This document shows positions 40,730-51,410 of a stretch of 64,000 nt of DNA, piece by piece (the stretch's first letter is position 1; every line of letters starts with the position of its first letter). Location of the stretch: contig NZ_VFIX01000001.1 of the NCBI RefSeq assembly GCF_006385185.1, positions 83,992 through 147,991 of the forward strand, written 5' to 3'. Source of the stretch: Metamycoplasma equirhinis. GTDB lineage: Bacteria; Bacillota_I; Bacilli_A; Mycoplasmatales; Metamycoplasmataceae. The position numbers were made by a program, and so were the translations under genes. The notes under the pieces were generated by a model. That model was given only the letters and a program-made list of their open reading frames with translations. It did no database searches and was not told where the DNA came from.

Positions 40730-41878
40730 TTACTTCATCTTGGCTATGCCCCCCCCAGTCAAGTCATTAGAAAATGTTAGAAGTAAATCACGGTAATATT
40801 CATATTGTTTTTGTCTTAAGTCTATTTCCGAAGGAAGTCCTATATTTAAATCCAAACAAATTTTTTCAAAATTATCTAAAACATACACTATTCTTTTTTG
40901 GATTTCAATAGAAGGTATTTTTATTTCAAAATTCTCAATTATCTTTTTATCAATTGTTGGAACACCTGCAATTCGTTTTTTTGTAGCAAAATATTTTTCG
41001 TTTTTCGATAAAACATAGTAAAGATACTTAGGTATTATTTCGTCATTTTTATCCAATCAAAAGCTACCGTCTGAACATCAAAATTCCTTATCTAAATATT
41101 TTACTCCGCCTACTCCTCCTGTATTTACAATTATGATTGTATCTTTTGGAGCATTTCATAAACTATATCTGCCAAGCGGAGTATCCTTACTGCCGTGATA
41201 AACTTCATATTCAAATTTTTCCGACAATTGATCCTTCGTTAGTCTTGTTCCTCTATTTATGGAAATTAAATCACCCAATTTACTTTTTCTTATTGCCCCC
41301 CCCAGTTTTATATCATTAAAGTTTAATAAGGTATTTCTATAGTATTCATATTGCTTTTGCCTTGCTGTAAGCTCAGCTGTAAGCTCAGCTGTAAGCTCAG
41401 CTGTAAGCTCGGTGAATTTATCTAAAATTTTAACTATTTCATTCTGAATTTCTATTGGTGGAACTGGAATTTTGATTTGCGAAAATTTAGAAATCCATAA
41501 ACGCTTGTGCTCTGTTGTATCTATGCTTATGGTTTGAATATAATGATAACAATATCTTAAATTAACACCATCTTTAGGTTTCAAAATCTTCATTGCCGAT
41601 GATTTAACTTTGAAATTAAAATCTACCCAATGATTACTTGCCGTAAAATCATCAAATATAATAACCGGATTATTCTCATCAGCTTTGTAAATATTTTCCA
41701 CTTCATTTGTAAAACCTAAAATGAAGGTCTTCCCAGCGGTTAAAACTGGAGTCTTATATCTACTATCATATTTTGTAGATTTCACAATGTATTTTGATGG
41801 TTGCACATAATCCAATAGATTTTCTAGCTTTTTTAACTGAATCTTTTCATTCTTTAACAATTTATTTATTTTACTCAT
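40730..41878 (-). CDS. hsdS: Type I specificity subunit HsdS with two recognition domains
   Basis: The 382-residue protein has recognition domain 1 (about residues 15-150), a conserved spacer with FTELTAELTAELTAELTA and RQKQYEYYRNTLLNF, recognition domain 2 (about 200-330), and a second conserved helix with LRQKQYEYYRDLLLTF. It chooses the bipartite DNA target for HsdM and HsdR. Two G8 tracts lie in it, one between the halves and one just before the stop. Its ATG overlaps the end of hsdM by 8 bases. In the present phase it is full length. Confidence 0.92.
40749..40756. repeat. G8 tract at the 3' end of hsdS
   Basis: Eight C on the plus strand (G on the coding strand) encode Thr-Gly-Gly-Gly near the end of HsdS. 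Seven G would end the protein at once at TAG; nine G would open the frame into the partial hsdS at 40176-40727. Confidence 0.85.
41296..41303. repeat. G8 tract between the two halves of hsdS
   Basis: Eight G on the coding strand encode Leu-Gly-Gly-Ala after the first conserved region. Either seven or nine G leads to a stop within a few codons, leaving a half-subunit of about 195 residues. Confidence 0.85.
41364..41411. repeat. 12-base tandem repeat encoding TAEL in hsdS
   Basis: Four copies of GCTGTAAGCTC(A/G) encode TEL-TAEL-TAEL-TAEL-TA in the central spacer. In the EcoR124 family the number of TAEL repeats sets the gap between the two half-sites of the DNA target. Confidence 0.9.
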
Positions 41879-43442
41879 TTTCTAGCTCTCTTACAATTTC
41901 GTTTATTGATGCTCTAAGTGTATCTATTCTTGCTACAGTTTCTTCAATTTCTTTGTTTAAAACTTTTATATCAATTTTTTCTTTTGTGTCTTCTTTTTCA
42001 ACATATGTTGATACGCTCAAGTTATAATCATTTTCAACCGCTTTGTTTTTATCGATATTAGCAGAAAAATAATCAATTTGTTTTCTTTCTGCAAACTCAG
42101 CAACAATATTTTTTATGTTTAATTCAGATAATCTATTGTTATTTTTATCTTTTTCAAATTCCTTACTTGCGTCTATAAATAAAATTTTGTTATCTTTTTT
42201 GTTACGTGCTAAAACTAAAATACATGTAGCAATTGATGTTCCGTAAAATAAATTTTCGGGCAGCTGAATAACACAATCTACAAAGTTATTATCAACTAAG
42301 TATTGTCTTATTTTTTGCTCCGCGCCTGAACGATAAAAAATTCCAGGAAAGCATACTATTGCAGCTCTACCCTTTGCTGAAAGATGATTTAATGAATGCA
42401 TTATAAAGGCATAATCTGCATATGATTTCGGTGCTAGTTTTCCCGCTGGAGCATAACGTTCATCATTTATTAAAGTAGGATCATCATCTCCTATTCATTT
42501 TATTGAATACGGGGGATTTGAAACAATTGCATCAAATGGCTTTTCGTCTTTATGTAATGGATTTAATAAAGTGTCACCTAGTTTTATACTAAATTTATTG
42601 TAATTAACATTATGTAAAAACATATTCATACGAGCAAGGTTATAAGTTGTGATGTTTATTTCTTGCCCAAAGAAACCTTCTTCTAATATATGTTTATCAA
42701 AATGTTTTTTCATTTGCAATAATAGTGAACCTGAACCACAAGCAGGATCGTATACTTTGTTAATTTTATCTTGTCCGTTCATAACAATTCTAGCTAAAAG
42801 TTTCGATACTGTTTGTGGTGTAAAAAATTCACCGCCGGATTTTCCAGCATTAGAAGCATACTGCGAGATTAAATATTCATATGCATCGCCAAATATATCA
42901 ATATCAGAATTTTCAATACCAAAATTAATGCTTTTTATTCCAGTTAGAACTTTTAACAAACGATCGTTTTTTCCGTTGACGGTATCACCTAATTTATCAC
43001 TTGTAACATCAACATCTTTAAACAAGCCTTTAATATCATCTTCAGATTCATGGCCCAAAGCGCTTTGCTCAATTGATTTAAATATATTGTCGATATCTTT
43101 ATTTAGATTCGCATTATTTTTTATGGCTTTTCTAACTACATTTTCAAATAATTGGCTTGGCAAAATAAAAAACCCTTTTTCCTCGACTGTATTGGGTTTA
43201 AAATATTTTGTAGCTTCTTCGTCACTTATTTGAGCATAGTCAAAATCTTTGTTTCCTGCTGCATGTTCTGAATCATTAAAATATTTCGTAATGTTTTCGG
43301 ATATAAATCTATAAAATAAAATTCCTAAAACATATTGCTTGAAATCTCAACCATCAACAGCGCCCCTCAAATCGTTGGCAATCTGTCAAATAGCTTTATA
43401 AAGATCGGCTTTTTGTGTAGATTCATTATTTTTATTTGACAT
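41871..43442 (-). CDS. hsdM: Type I DNA methyltransferase subunit HsdM
   Basis: The 523-residue protein has the N-terminal helical domain ([20 protein letters not shown]), the SAM motif [14 protein letters not shown] and the catalytic NPPYS of N6-adenine methyltransferases, with [16 protein letters not shown] between them. With HsdS it methylates host DNA; with HsdR it restricts. AGGGGTAAAAATG gives the ribosome site. It is the first large gene of the hsd operon, which appears intact and functional. Confidence 0.95.
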
Positions 43443-43558
43443 TTTTACCCCTAAAAATTAAAAATTTTTTTTATTAATAATTAATATTTTACCCTTATAA
43501 CTATAAAATTTAGTATTTAAACAACATTGTCAAGAAAAATTATTGTTTAAACTAAAAA

Positions 43559-43657
43559 TTAGGCGCTGTCTATTCTAAGTGGTTGGTTTTTGAAACAATC
43601 TAATGGATTTGAAGGCGGAGTTATTCTATTATTATCAACATAGCATTCTTTACACAT
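43559..43657 (-). CDS. Small Cys-containing peptide upstream of hsdM
   Basis: A 32-codon frame, MCKECYVDNNRITPPSNPLD followed by CFKNQPLRIDSA, has an AGAGGT ribosome site 9 bases before ATG and TAA at 43559-43561. It contains a CxxC pair plus a third Cys. hsdM starts 116 bases further on, and an inverted repeat (TTTAAACAA/TTGTTTAA, about 43517-43549) lies between. The rest of 43443-43828 shows nothing else. Its function is unknown; chance cannot be excluded for so short a frame. Confidence 0.4.
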   Translation of the reverse strand: MCKECYVDNNRITPPSNPLDCFKNQPLRIDSA

Positions 43658-43828
43658 TTTAATTAACCTCTTTATAAATTTACACCGCTCTAATCTCGTC
43701 ATTTATTAATTCAACAAATACTATTACATTTATTTTAATCACCACAAATTTGTGAAAATATATCAAAATATTTTTAAAAACAAATAGTTTACCTATTTTT
43801 AATTATCAAAAAGAAAATATTTGTAAGA

Positions 43829-45172
43829 CTATATAGACTGTTTGGGTTTTTCTTTCTGTATTAACACTATACATTCTACATGAAATGTTTGTGGAAACAT
43901 ATCAATAGGTTGAACAAAACTTATTTGATATCCTTTTTCGTTAAATAAAATTAAATCTCTAACCAAAGTTCGCGGATTACAACTTATATAAATAACTTGT
44001 TTTATTTTCGCTTGTGCCACGTTGTCTATAACTTTTTTATCTATTCCTGATCGAGGCGGGTCAAACACAATCACATCGTTTGTGTTTGTATTATTTTTTA
44101 TTAAATATTCTGTTACATCATCATTTACAAAAGTTATATTAATTTTCTTGTTTGTTATAGCGTTATCAATCCCACATTTTGTTGCAAATTTATTTATTTC
44201 AACACAAGTTACTTTTTTTGATTTAGCTGAAAGAAATAAACCAATGGTTCCCACACCAGAAAAAGCATCAATAACATTGTTGCAATCATTTGAAATTAAA
44301 TTGCAAACACATTCATACATATATTTGGTTTGCAATTCATTAACTTGATAAAACGAATCATTTGCAACTTTAAATTTTAAATCGTTTATTTTGTATGTGA
44401 TAAACTCATTGCCAATTAATGTTCTAAAAAAATTATCATGTTTATTTCTAATATTTAAAATTAACGAGTTTATTCCTGTTGCATTTTTAATTAATTTTTT
44501 TTGATTTGTATTTAAATATAAAACTTTTTCGCAAATCATAATTATTTGTTTTTCGTTTGTAAAATTAGAGTGTTTTATTGTTATTTCATTAAACTTTGCG
44601 TTCGTTAATATAGTAAATAAATCGTTGTTATTATTTACTATTTCTTTAAATTTTAAAAATATTTCATTAATTTCTTTATGAGCTAAGAATAGAGCTTCTT
44701 GTTCAATTAATAAATGTGAATATTTTTTAAAAAAACCAAATTTAAATTTATTGTTTTCGTTTAATACATGTAATGAGATTTTATTTCGATAATAATATTC
44801 GTTTGGCGAAGGAATTATTTTGTTTATTTTTAATTCGAGTAAATTTCTTTTAAAAAGCTTTTCAATGGTATATTGTTTGAATTTTAATTGATTTTCATAT
44901 GATAAAACGCAAAGCGGTGCCGCTCCGCTTTGTAATAATTTTGTTGATTTTGGTTCTATTCTTAGTTTTGATTTTTTTATATAGTTAGTGACAGTTGCAA
45001 ACGCAATTTTCTTGTTTTCTCAAAAAAGTTCAATATCTGCTACTTCATCAATCAATAAATTTTCAACAAAAATTGTAAAGTCTTTCAATTTTACAACGCC
45101 AAATCCTTCATAACTCATTTCTGTCACACAAACATTTTTGTAAATTTTTTTATTTTTGCCAAGATCATTCAT
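43829..45172 (-). CDS. rlmD: RlmD/TrmA family rRNA (uracil-5)-methyltransferase
   Basis: The 447-residue protein has an N-terminal OB/TRAM-like part (KNVCVTEMSYEGFGVVKLKD), the SAM motif DAFSGVGTIGLFLS, the DPPRSG motif and the catalytic-Cys motif ISCNPRTLVRDL, followed by the end motif FPQTFHVECIVLI. It methylates uracil C5 in 23S rRNA; the precise position (747, 1939 or both) cannot be told from sequence. There is no iron-sulfur Cys cluster of the classical type visible. Its ATG is 1 base after the mnmE stop. A broken partial copy lies at 34765-35478. Confidence 0.88.
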
Positions 45173-45173
45173 T

Positions 45174-46514
45174 TTATTTTCCTAAACAAAATTTACTAAA
45201 CATATTGTCTAAAAGTGCTTCGTTATCGTGTTGTTTATTCAACATTTCTCTTAAACATCCTCACGCTTTTGTTAAATCTAAAATAACCACTTCAGGACCA
45301 AAACCACTTTCTAAACCATTTATAGACTCGTTTAAGGAAATATAACATTCGTTTAAAAGCGCAAGTTTTCGATTGTTATAAATGATTTCGTTATCGTCTA
45401 AATCGATGTTTAAATAACGTTTGATTAATTCATTTTTAAGTTCTCAAACATTAGCGTTTTTTGCAGAAATATAAATTTTGTTTTTTTTAAATTTTAAGTC
45501 GCTTAATGTATCAATTTTATTTATTACTTCAATATATTGTTTACCTTCTGCTAATTTTTTTATTTCATTATCTTCTTTATCATTGTTAGTATTTGGCTCA
45601 TGCATATGAATTACAATTTTTGCCTCTTGTATCGCTTGCTTAGATTTTTCTATACCAATTGATTCTATTGAATCGGATGTATTACGAATTCCGGCTGTAT
45701 CTACTAATTTAAACAAAATTCCGTTTATTTCAAATTCGCCTTCAACAATATCTCTTGTTGTTCCTGCTATATCTGTTACAATCGCTTTGTCTTTTTTTAG
45801 CAAACAATTTAGTAAGGAAGATTTCCCTGTATTTGGCTTACCAACAATAGCAACAGAAACACCTTTATATATATCGCATGCATTTTCCGATTTATCAATA
45901 ATGACTTTAATTTTATTTTTTAGATTTTCAACCAACGGTAACAATTTGTTTTTATCTAATTGTTCAATATCGTTGTATTCTGAATAATCAATATTTATTT
46001 CGGTTATTGAAACAATTTTCAATAATTCGGATTCTAGGGATTCAATTAAAAAATTATCGTTTTTATTGAACTGTGAAATTGCTATTTCTGCCTGCTTGTT
46101 TGTTTTCGCGTGGATTAAACTATTAATAGCTTCTGCTTTATCTAAATTTAATTTGCCATTTAAAAAAGCCCGTCTTGTAAATTCGCCACGTTCCGCCAAT
46201 CTTGCTCCATTAGCTAATAGTAAGTTAAGAATTTTGTTAGTTACAACAATGCCGCCGTGAGCATTTATTTCAACTGTGTCCTCACCGGTATAATTTTTGT
46301 TACCAATGAATCAATTAACTAAAACCTCATCAACCATTTTGTTTGTTTTGTTATCGATAATATTTCCGAAAGTTATAGTTTTATCCTTACCTATTTTACC
46401 TTTAAATATTTTTTTTACTATTGCTATCGAATCAGGACCCGAGATTCTTATTATAGATATAGCTTGATTAATGTTACCTGATGAAATAGCAGTGATTGTG
46501 TCGTTAAAATTCAT
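45174..46514 (-). CDS. mnmE: tRNA modification GTPase MnmE
   Basis: The 446-residue protein begins [20 protein letters not shown], has the G-domain motifs [28 protein letters not shown] and NKID, and ends in FSKFCLGK with the conserved C-terminal Cys. With MnmG it modifies U34 of several tRNAs. Its stop codon is 1 base before the rlmD start, so the two are co-transcribed. The start lies next to an AT-rich divergent region. Confidence 0.95.
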
Positions 46515-46794
46515 TCTTAAATTATATAATTTATCTTATTTATAAAATAGATAATATTTCTTTTTAGCCCAAAACAAGGCAGTTAAATTTAAATATCGCT
46601 TTTGTTTATTTTGTTATTTAGATTAAATATAATAATAAAGCTTGTCTATATGTTAATAACCGTTTTTTACTCATAAAATAAGGCAATTATTTATGTTAAT
46701 AATTAACTATTAAAATTTGCAAAATGTTAACTAATTTACCATTAATAAATTTACTATCTAGAATTACATATTTTGTTATGTTATAATTTGATTT
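46515..46794. other. AT-rich divergent region with DnaA-box-like motifs
   Basis: No gene fits here. TGTTAATAA occurs at 46651-46659 and 46694-46702, and TGTTAACTAA at about 46735. TGTTAATAACCGTTTTTT at 46651 matches TGTTAATTACCGTTTTTT in the oriC region at about 17358 with one change. The region may bind DnaA or simply share an AT-rich promoter style. Confidence 0.4.
46782..46787 (+). promoter_or_regulatory. -10 element of the small gene before tmcAL
   Basis: TGTTATAAT (extended -10) ends seven bases before the ATG at 46795, so the transcript should start at or next to the ATG. No ribosome site is present. Confidence 0.55.
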
Positions 46795-47010
46795 ATGAAA
46801 AACACCGAGACAAAGAAGAGTAGCACACAAATTAAGCGAAAAGTAAAAAAAGTTAATCAAGGCCTAGATTTTGTTATTGCAGATGACATTCAATTAGTTG
46901 CAAATGATTTTATAGAGCAAACAACCGAACTTGAAATTTGAAAACCCGAAGATTTAGCGGGTTTCGAAGAAATAAAAATAAAAAAACCTATTAAAAAGGA
47001 AAAGAAATAA
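46795..47010 (+). CDS. Small charged hypothetical protein
   Basis: A 71-residue protein with a basic first 20 residues, a central acidic stretch with one TGA Trp (ELEIWKPEDLAGFEE), and a Lys-rich end (KIKKPIKKEKK). It stops 2 bases before tmcAL and is likely in its operon. Its promoter implies a leaderless transcript. A small protein before tmcAL would fit the place of the YceD/DUF177-rpmF neighbourhood in other bacteria, but no such domain is visible. Confidence 0.65.
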
Positions 47011-47012
47011 AT

Positions 47013-47921
47013 ATGAAAATAGGCTTTGTTGCCGAATTCAATCCATTTCATAACGGACATATATATTTAATTAGCGAAATTAGAAGACGTTTCCCAAACT
47101 GCGAGATAGTTGTTGCTTTATCATCTGATTATGTGCAAAGAGGCGAAATAGCGTGCGCATCTTTTTCGGAACGCAAAGAAATTGCGTTACAATATGGTGT
47201 AAACGAAGTAATTGAATTAGATTTTTTCACTTCAACACAAGCAGCTCATGTTTTTGCAGAAGGTTCAATAAAAAAATTAATATCAAAAGATGTTGATGTT
47301 ATTTGTTTTGGTGCAAGCGACACGGACAATATAAATAAATATATTTTTGCTGCACAAACTTTAAAAGATAATTTAGAAAAATATAATATCCTAGTTAAAA
47401 AAAATCTTAAAGAAGGAAAATCTTATGTTGCTAGCACGTACAGTGCTATGCACCAAATTTTGGGCGACGAAGAGCTGATACCTCAAGACATTTTAGGTTT
47501 TGAGTATACCAAATACATAATTAATAATAATATTAATGTCAAACTTGAATGCGTATTGCGTACAGCTGAGCACTCTTCATTAGAAGGTAAACAAAAATAT
47601 GCATCAGCTACACTATTACGTAAAATGTTGAAAGATGGCAAAAATATTTCGCAATATTCACCTATGCAAATATCTCAACCGATTCCTAAAATAGAAGACA
47701 AATTTTTAGAAATGAAAGAGGTTATAATGAAAAGTTCTGCTAGTGAACTTGCACAAATAATGTTGGTTTCAGAAGGCATGGAGAATTTATTTAAGAAAAA
47801 TATAAGTCTAGCAAAAAACTATAGTGAATTTATTGATTTGTGTTCCTCTAAAAGATATACAAAAAGTAGAATTAAAAGGGTTTTACTATACGTTTTGTTG
47901 GGTATAAAAAAAGAAGCATAA
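47013..47921 (+). CDS. tmcAL: tRNA(Met) cytidine acetate ligase TmcAL-like nucleotidyltransferase
   Basis: The 302-residue protein begins MKIGFVAEFNPFHNGHIYLI, the HxGH nucleotidyltransferase motif (here HNGH) of the YlbM/TmcAL family, followed by SSDYVQRGE and CFGASDTDN. TmcAL activates acetate with ATP to make N4-acetylcytidine at the wobble position of elongator tRNA-Met. It is shorter than the usual 400 residues at its C-terminus. AAAGGAAAAGAAATAAATATG gives a ribosome site within the preceding gene. Its stop codon is in the loop of the next terminator. Confidence 0.85.
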   Translation: MKIGFVAEFNPFHNGHIYLISEIRRRFPNCEIVVALSSDYVQRGEIACASFSERKEIALQYGVNEVIELDFFTSTQAAHVFAEGSIKKLISKDVDVICFGASDTDNINKYIFAAQTLKDNLEKYNILVKKNLKEGKSYVASTYSAMHQILGDEELIPQDILGFEYTKYIINNNINVKLECVLRTAEHSSLEGKQKYASATLLRKMLKDGKNISQYSPMQISQPIPKIEDKFLEMKEVIMKSSASELAQIMLVSEGMENLFKKNISLAKNYSEFIDLCSSKRYTKSRIKRVLLYVLLGIKKEA

Positions 47922-47930
47922 AGCTTCTTG
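47909..47930. terminator. Terminator between tmcAL and pepO
   Basis: AAGAAGC and GCTTCTT pair around ATAAA. On the minus strand the stem is followed by seven T, so it best serves pepO; on the plus strand the T run is weaker. Confidence 0.75.
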
Positions 47931-47932
47931 AT

Positions 47933-49843
47933 TTATCATATTTTTACACGTTTTTCAGGAGCTAAATACATTGGGTCTTTGTTTGTAATTTTAAAGGTTT
48001 TATAGAAATCATCAGAGTTTTTTATTTGTATATTGGCGCGTAATTTTGCAGGTGCGTGCACGTCGATATCTAAAAGTAATCTCGCTATTTCATCTCTTCT
48101 TTTTATTCTTCAAATAGTTGCGAAGTTAATATAGAACTTTTTAGGGTTGTAATCCTTTTCTAATTTAGCGGATTCTAATGCACACGATAATCCACCAGCG
48201 TCAGCAATATTTTCAGAAACGGATAACTTGCCATTACATCTTCCAACCGAAGTTTCTTCGCCATCAAATAATTCAATCATTTTTTTAGCTTTGAGTTCAA
48301 ATTGTTTTTTATCTTCGTCGGTTCACCAATTCTCCATATTACCGTTTTCATCAAAATTGGCCCCGTTATTATCAAAGGCGTGTGATATTTCGTGCGCAAT
48401 TACCGCGCCGATTCCGCCATAATTAACGCTTGAACTTTGTTTTTCGTTATAAAATGGCGCTTGCAAAATTGCGGCAGGAAAAACAATTTTGTTTTGACTT
48501 GGGCTATAGTATGCATTAACCACAGCAGGGCTCATACCTCAAAAGTTTTTATCAATTTTTTTCATATACTTACTAAAAGAATAAATTGATGCTTGTAAAT
48601 TAAATTCTAGAGAATTTTGTAGTAGATCATCAAAGCCATTGTATTTTTTTACAATCAATTTGTTATAAAAACTTTCGTATTTTTCAGGATATCCCACATG
48701 AACACTAATTTTGTTTAGTTTCAAAATCGCCTTTTCTCGTGTTTTAGAACTTAATCATGTGTTATTTTCTAATCTATGCTTATATATATTAACCATACTT
48801 TGGACCATTTTTTCGACGGTTTCTTTGTTTTTGGGGCCAAAATACATTTCGCCATAATATTTACCAAATGGCATCGAAAAAGTTCCATCAGCAACGGCTC
48901 TAATAGCAGTTTTTTGTTTAGATAAAGGTTTTTTTTGCCCTACAATAGCACGACTAAATTCACCAGCTATAACAAGCGAATTATAGTCAAGGAATTTCGC
49001 TAAGAACAACATAGTTTCAATATATAAATAGGCTTTATATAATTCAAAATTTTCATTAGTAATTAATTTATTATAATTTTCCACTAAATTATCGTCAACA
49101 GCGATAATTGTCTCAACATTTTGATTTACAAGATTATTAACAATTTTATCTACATCCAATAATTTAATAGTTTCCTTTACATATTGTATTGCTTTTGGAT
49201 GATATAAATTAGTATATATTGCGCTTTCCTCAGCTGACAAAATATATTGTGCTGCTAATTCATCTCATTTTAATGCTTTTGCGATTAATTCTTTATTTTG
49301 CTTCTTGTTTTTATTGAATTTAACCAGTAATTTTTCAACCATTGCACTTCATAATGCCTGTAAATTTTTTTTCTTATCTTCGTTAGCGTAATAATTTTTT
49401 TCAGGCAAAATAGTACTTGGATCTGATAAGTAAAGATTTTCAATATCGCTATTTTTAAAATCCGTCCCTACTCAAAAAGGAATTGGAGTTTTTAATCCTC
49501 AGTGCGTTAGTTTAGAATAATTTTTTTCAACATCTTTTCAATCTTTTAAGTTGTTAATAAAATTTAAAATTTCTATTGCTGGTTTTACACCATTAATTTT
49601 TCTTTCGTTTCAATTATTAAATAAAGAAAAATATTTAATCATTTCTAAAAGATGTTTGTTATCTTTTATATCATTACTATCTTCTTGTCATTTTTTTAAT
49701 AATTTGTTTTTTATTGTTTCTAATTTTTCATCAATATCCGAAAATGAACCAATCGTGGTTTTATGCTGCGGAATTTTATGTTTTTCAATTCATTGTCCGT
49801 TAATTGCTTCATAAAAATCCTGTTTTAAAAGTTCTTTTTTCAT
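47933..49843 (-). CDS. pepO: Neutral endopeptidase PepO (M13 family)
   Basis: The 636-residue frame, with many TGA Trp codons, has the M13 motifs: [19 protein letters not shown] (NAY), [18 protein letters not shown] with HExxH, and [12 protein letters not shown]-like text ([13 protein letters not shown]), ending [12 protein letters not shown]. It is a zinc endopeptidase for peptides; no signal peptide is visible, so it acts in the cytoplasm. AGGAGAAATATG is its ribosome site. It starts 7 bases after the gene at 49851-51410. Confidence 0.92.
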
Positions 49844-49850
49844 ATTTCTC

Positions 49851-51410
49851 CTATTCGGTATACATTATGTTTGTTATTTTTTGATCTAATGTCTTTTTGT
49901 AAAGCTTGTAATTAAAATTTTCTAAAATAATTTTTATTTTATTTTCTTTAGCTTTGATAAGTATTATGTTAATCAAAAGTGAATAACTAGGATTATTAAT
50001 ATTATTAACTAAGGTCTCATCAATTCATATATATTTTAGTCAATCACCAATAATATTAATGACATTGTCATTGATTTGATCAATTTTAAGGCCTAATGCA
50101 AATTTCTTAGTTTTTTGCTTTAGTTTGTTATAAGTTTCAAATAGTTTGTTTGTGCTCTTATAACTTGTGTATTCAATAAATTGTACATATGATGGGAAAG
50201 CTTTTTGGGCAGCAATAACATTTTCGGGTTTAATGGTATTGAAAATAAAGTCTTTACACAATATGAATTTATCGGTTAAATCTACAGCCTCTAAATTTTC
50301 ATAAATGGACGTATAAAAATTTCTATGAATATCAAGCGATTCTAAAATGCGATCATTTTCAACATCTAGATTTTTAAATAGTTTTGGTAAAATAATTTCT
50401 TTTTTAATTTTAGGTTTTGAGCGCATTTTATGAATTAATAAATCTTTAACTTCTAAATTTTGTTTTTTTCTAATTATTTTTTCAATATTTGAAAACGCAT
50501 TTATATACTTTTTGTAATTTTCAGAATCAAAGAGGTTGCTAAATATGTTATTAATTAAAATATTGTCATCTGTTTTATATTGTAACTTTATATAATCAAA
50601 AAATTTCTCAAAATTATCTTCGCCAATTTTTTGTATCAACATTTCATTTAATCTAATAATTTTAGAATAAGATTTGATGTATATTCTAGCTCAATCAATA
50701 ATTTGTTTTGTTGAAGACTTAATTTTATCGTGGGTAAATTTATCCTTTGGGAAAACAAAAAATAATTTATCTCACTTTAAAAATAAGTGAATTTCATAAA
50801 TATTTTTTTTCGCGCATCTTTCTTTAAAAATATTTATGAAATTAGTGATATCGTAAATATTCTTTGTGTTTAAAATAAAAACTATTGTTTCATATTTACT
50901 ATTTTTATCAAACAAATATTCTAAATTGTAATTTATCGCTTTAAATACTTTGTTTTCTTTAGCATTTGTAATTTTTCAGGTTACATTTCCTAAAACTTGT
51001 TTTTTATCATAAAAACCAAAATCAAATGTAATTGTGGTTAATGAGTTTTTTCTTTTCTTATTAGTAATGCTACATTCATATTTTGTTATCTTTTGATCTT
51101 GAATTAATTGCATAATTTGCGATCTATCATGTTCTGAAAAAAAATGAAAAAAATCATTTACGCTGACTCATTGTTTGGTGGCCAAAAGCGTTTTTGCAAC
51201 AAATCAAGGATTAGGGGTGTAAACTTCGTTATCATTATTTATTTTAATTCGATTTTTTTGAAAATCTAAAGTAAAAGAGAAAAACATGGCAGAGTTTTTA
51301 TGAGCGGTATTTTTGCTTTTAACTCATACATTAATTATTAAAGTTATTGCAATGAAAACCGCCATAACACTTATTAGCAAAAAAGCAGAAATTGTTGCTA
51401 GATTAAACAT
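49851..51410 (-). CDS. Conserved membrane-anchored protein with a degenerate EAL-like tail
   Basis: The 519-residue protein starts with a membrane helix (LATISAFLLISVMAVFIAIT) and a large soluble domain. The last 70 residues, with FALGLKIDQINDNVINIIGD, LKYIWIDETLV and KENKIKIILENF, follow the strand/helix pattern of the end of EAL phosphodiesterase domains (FGTGYSSLSYL, LKIDRSFV, VIAEGVE), but without the metal-binding residues. This resemblance is tentative. It overlaps the pcrA end by 8 bases and precedes pepO, so it is in the middle of an operon. Its function is unknown. Confidence 0.65.
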
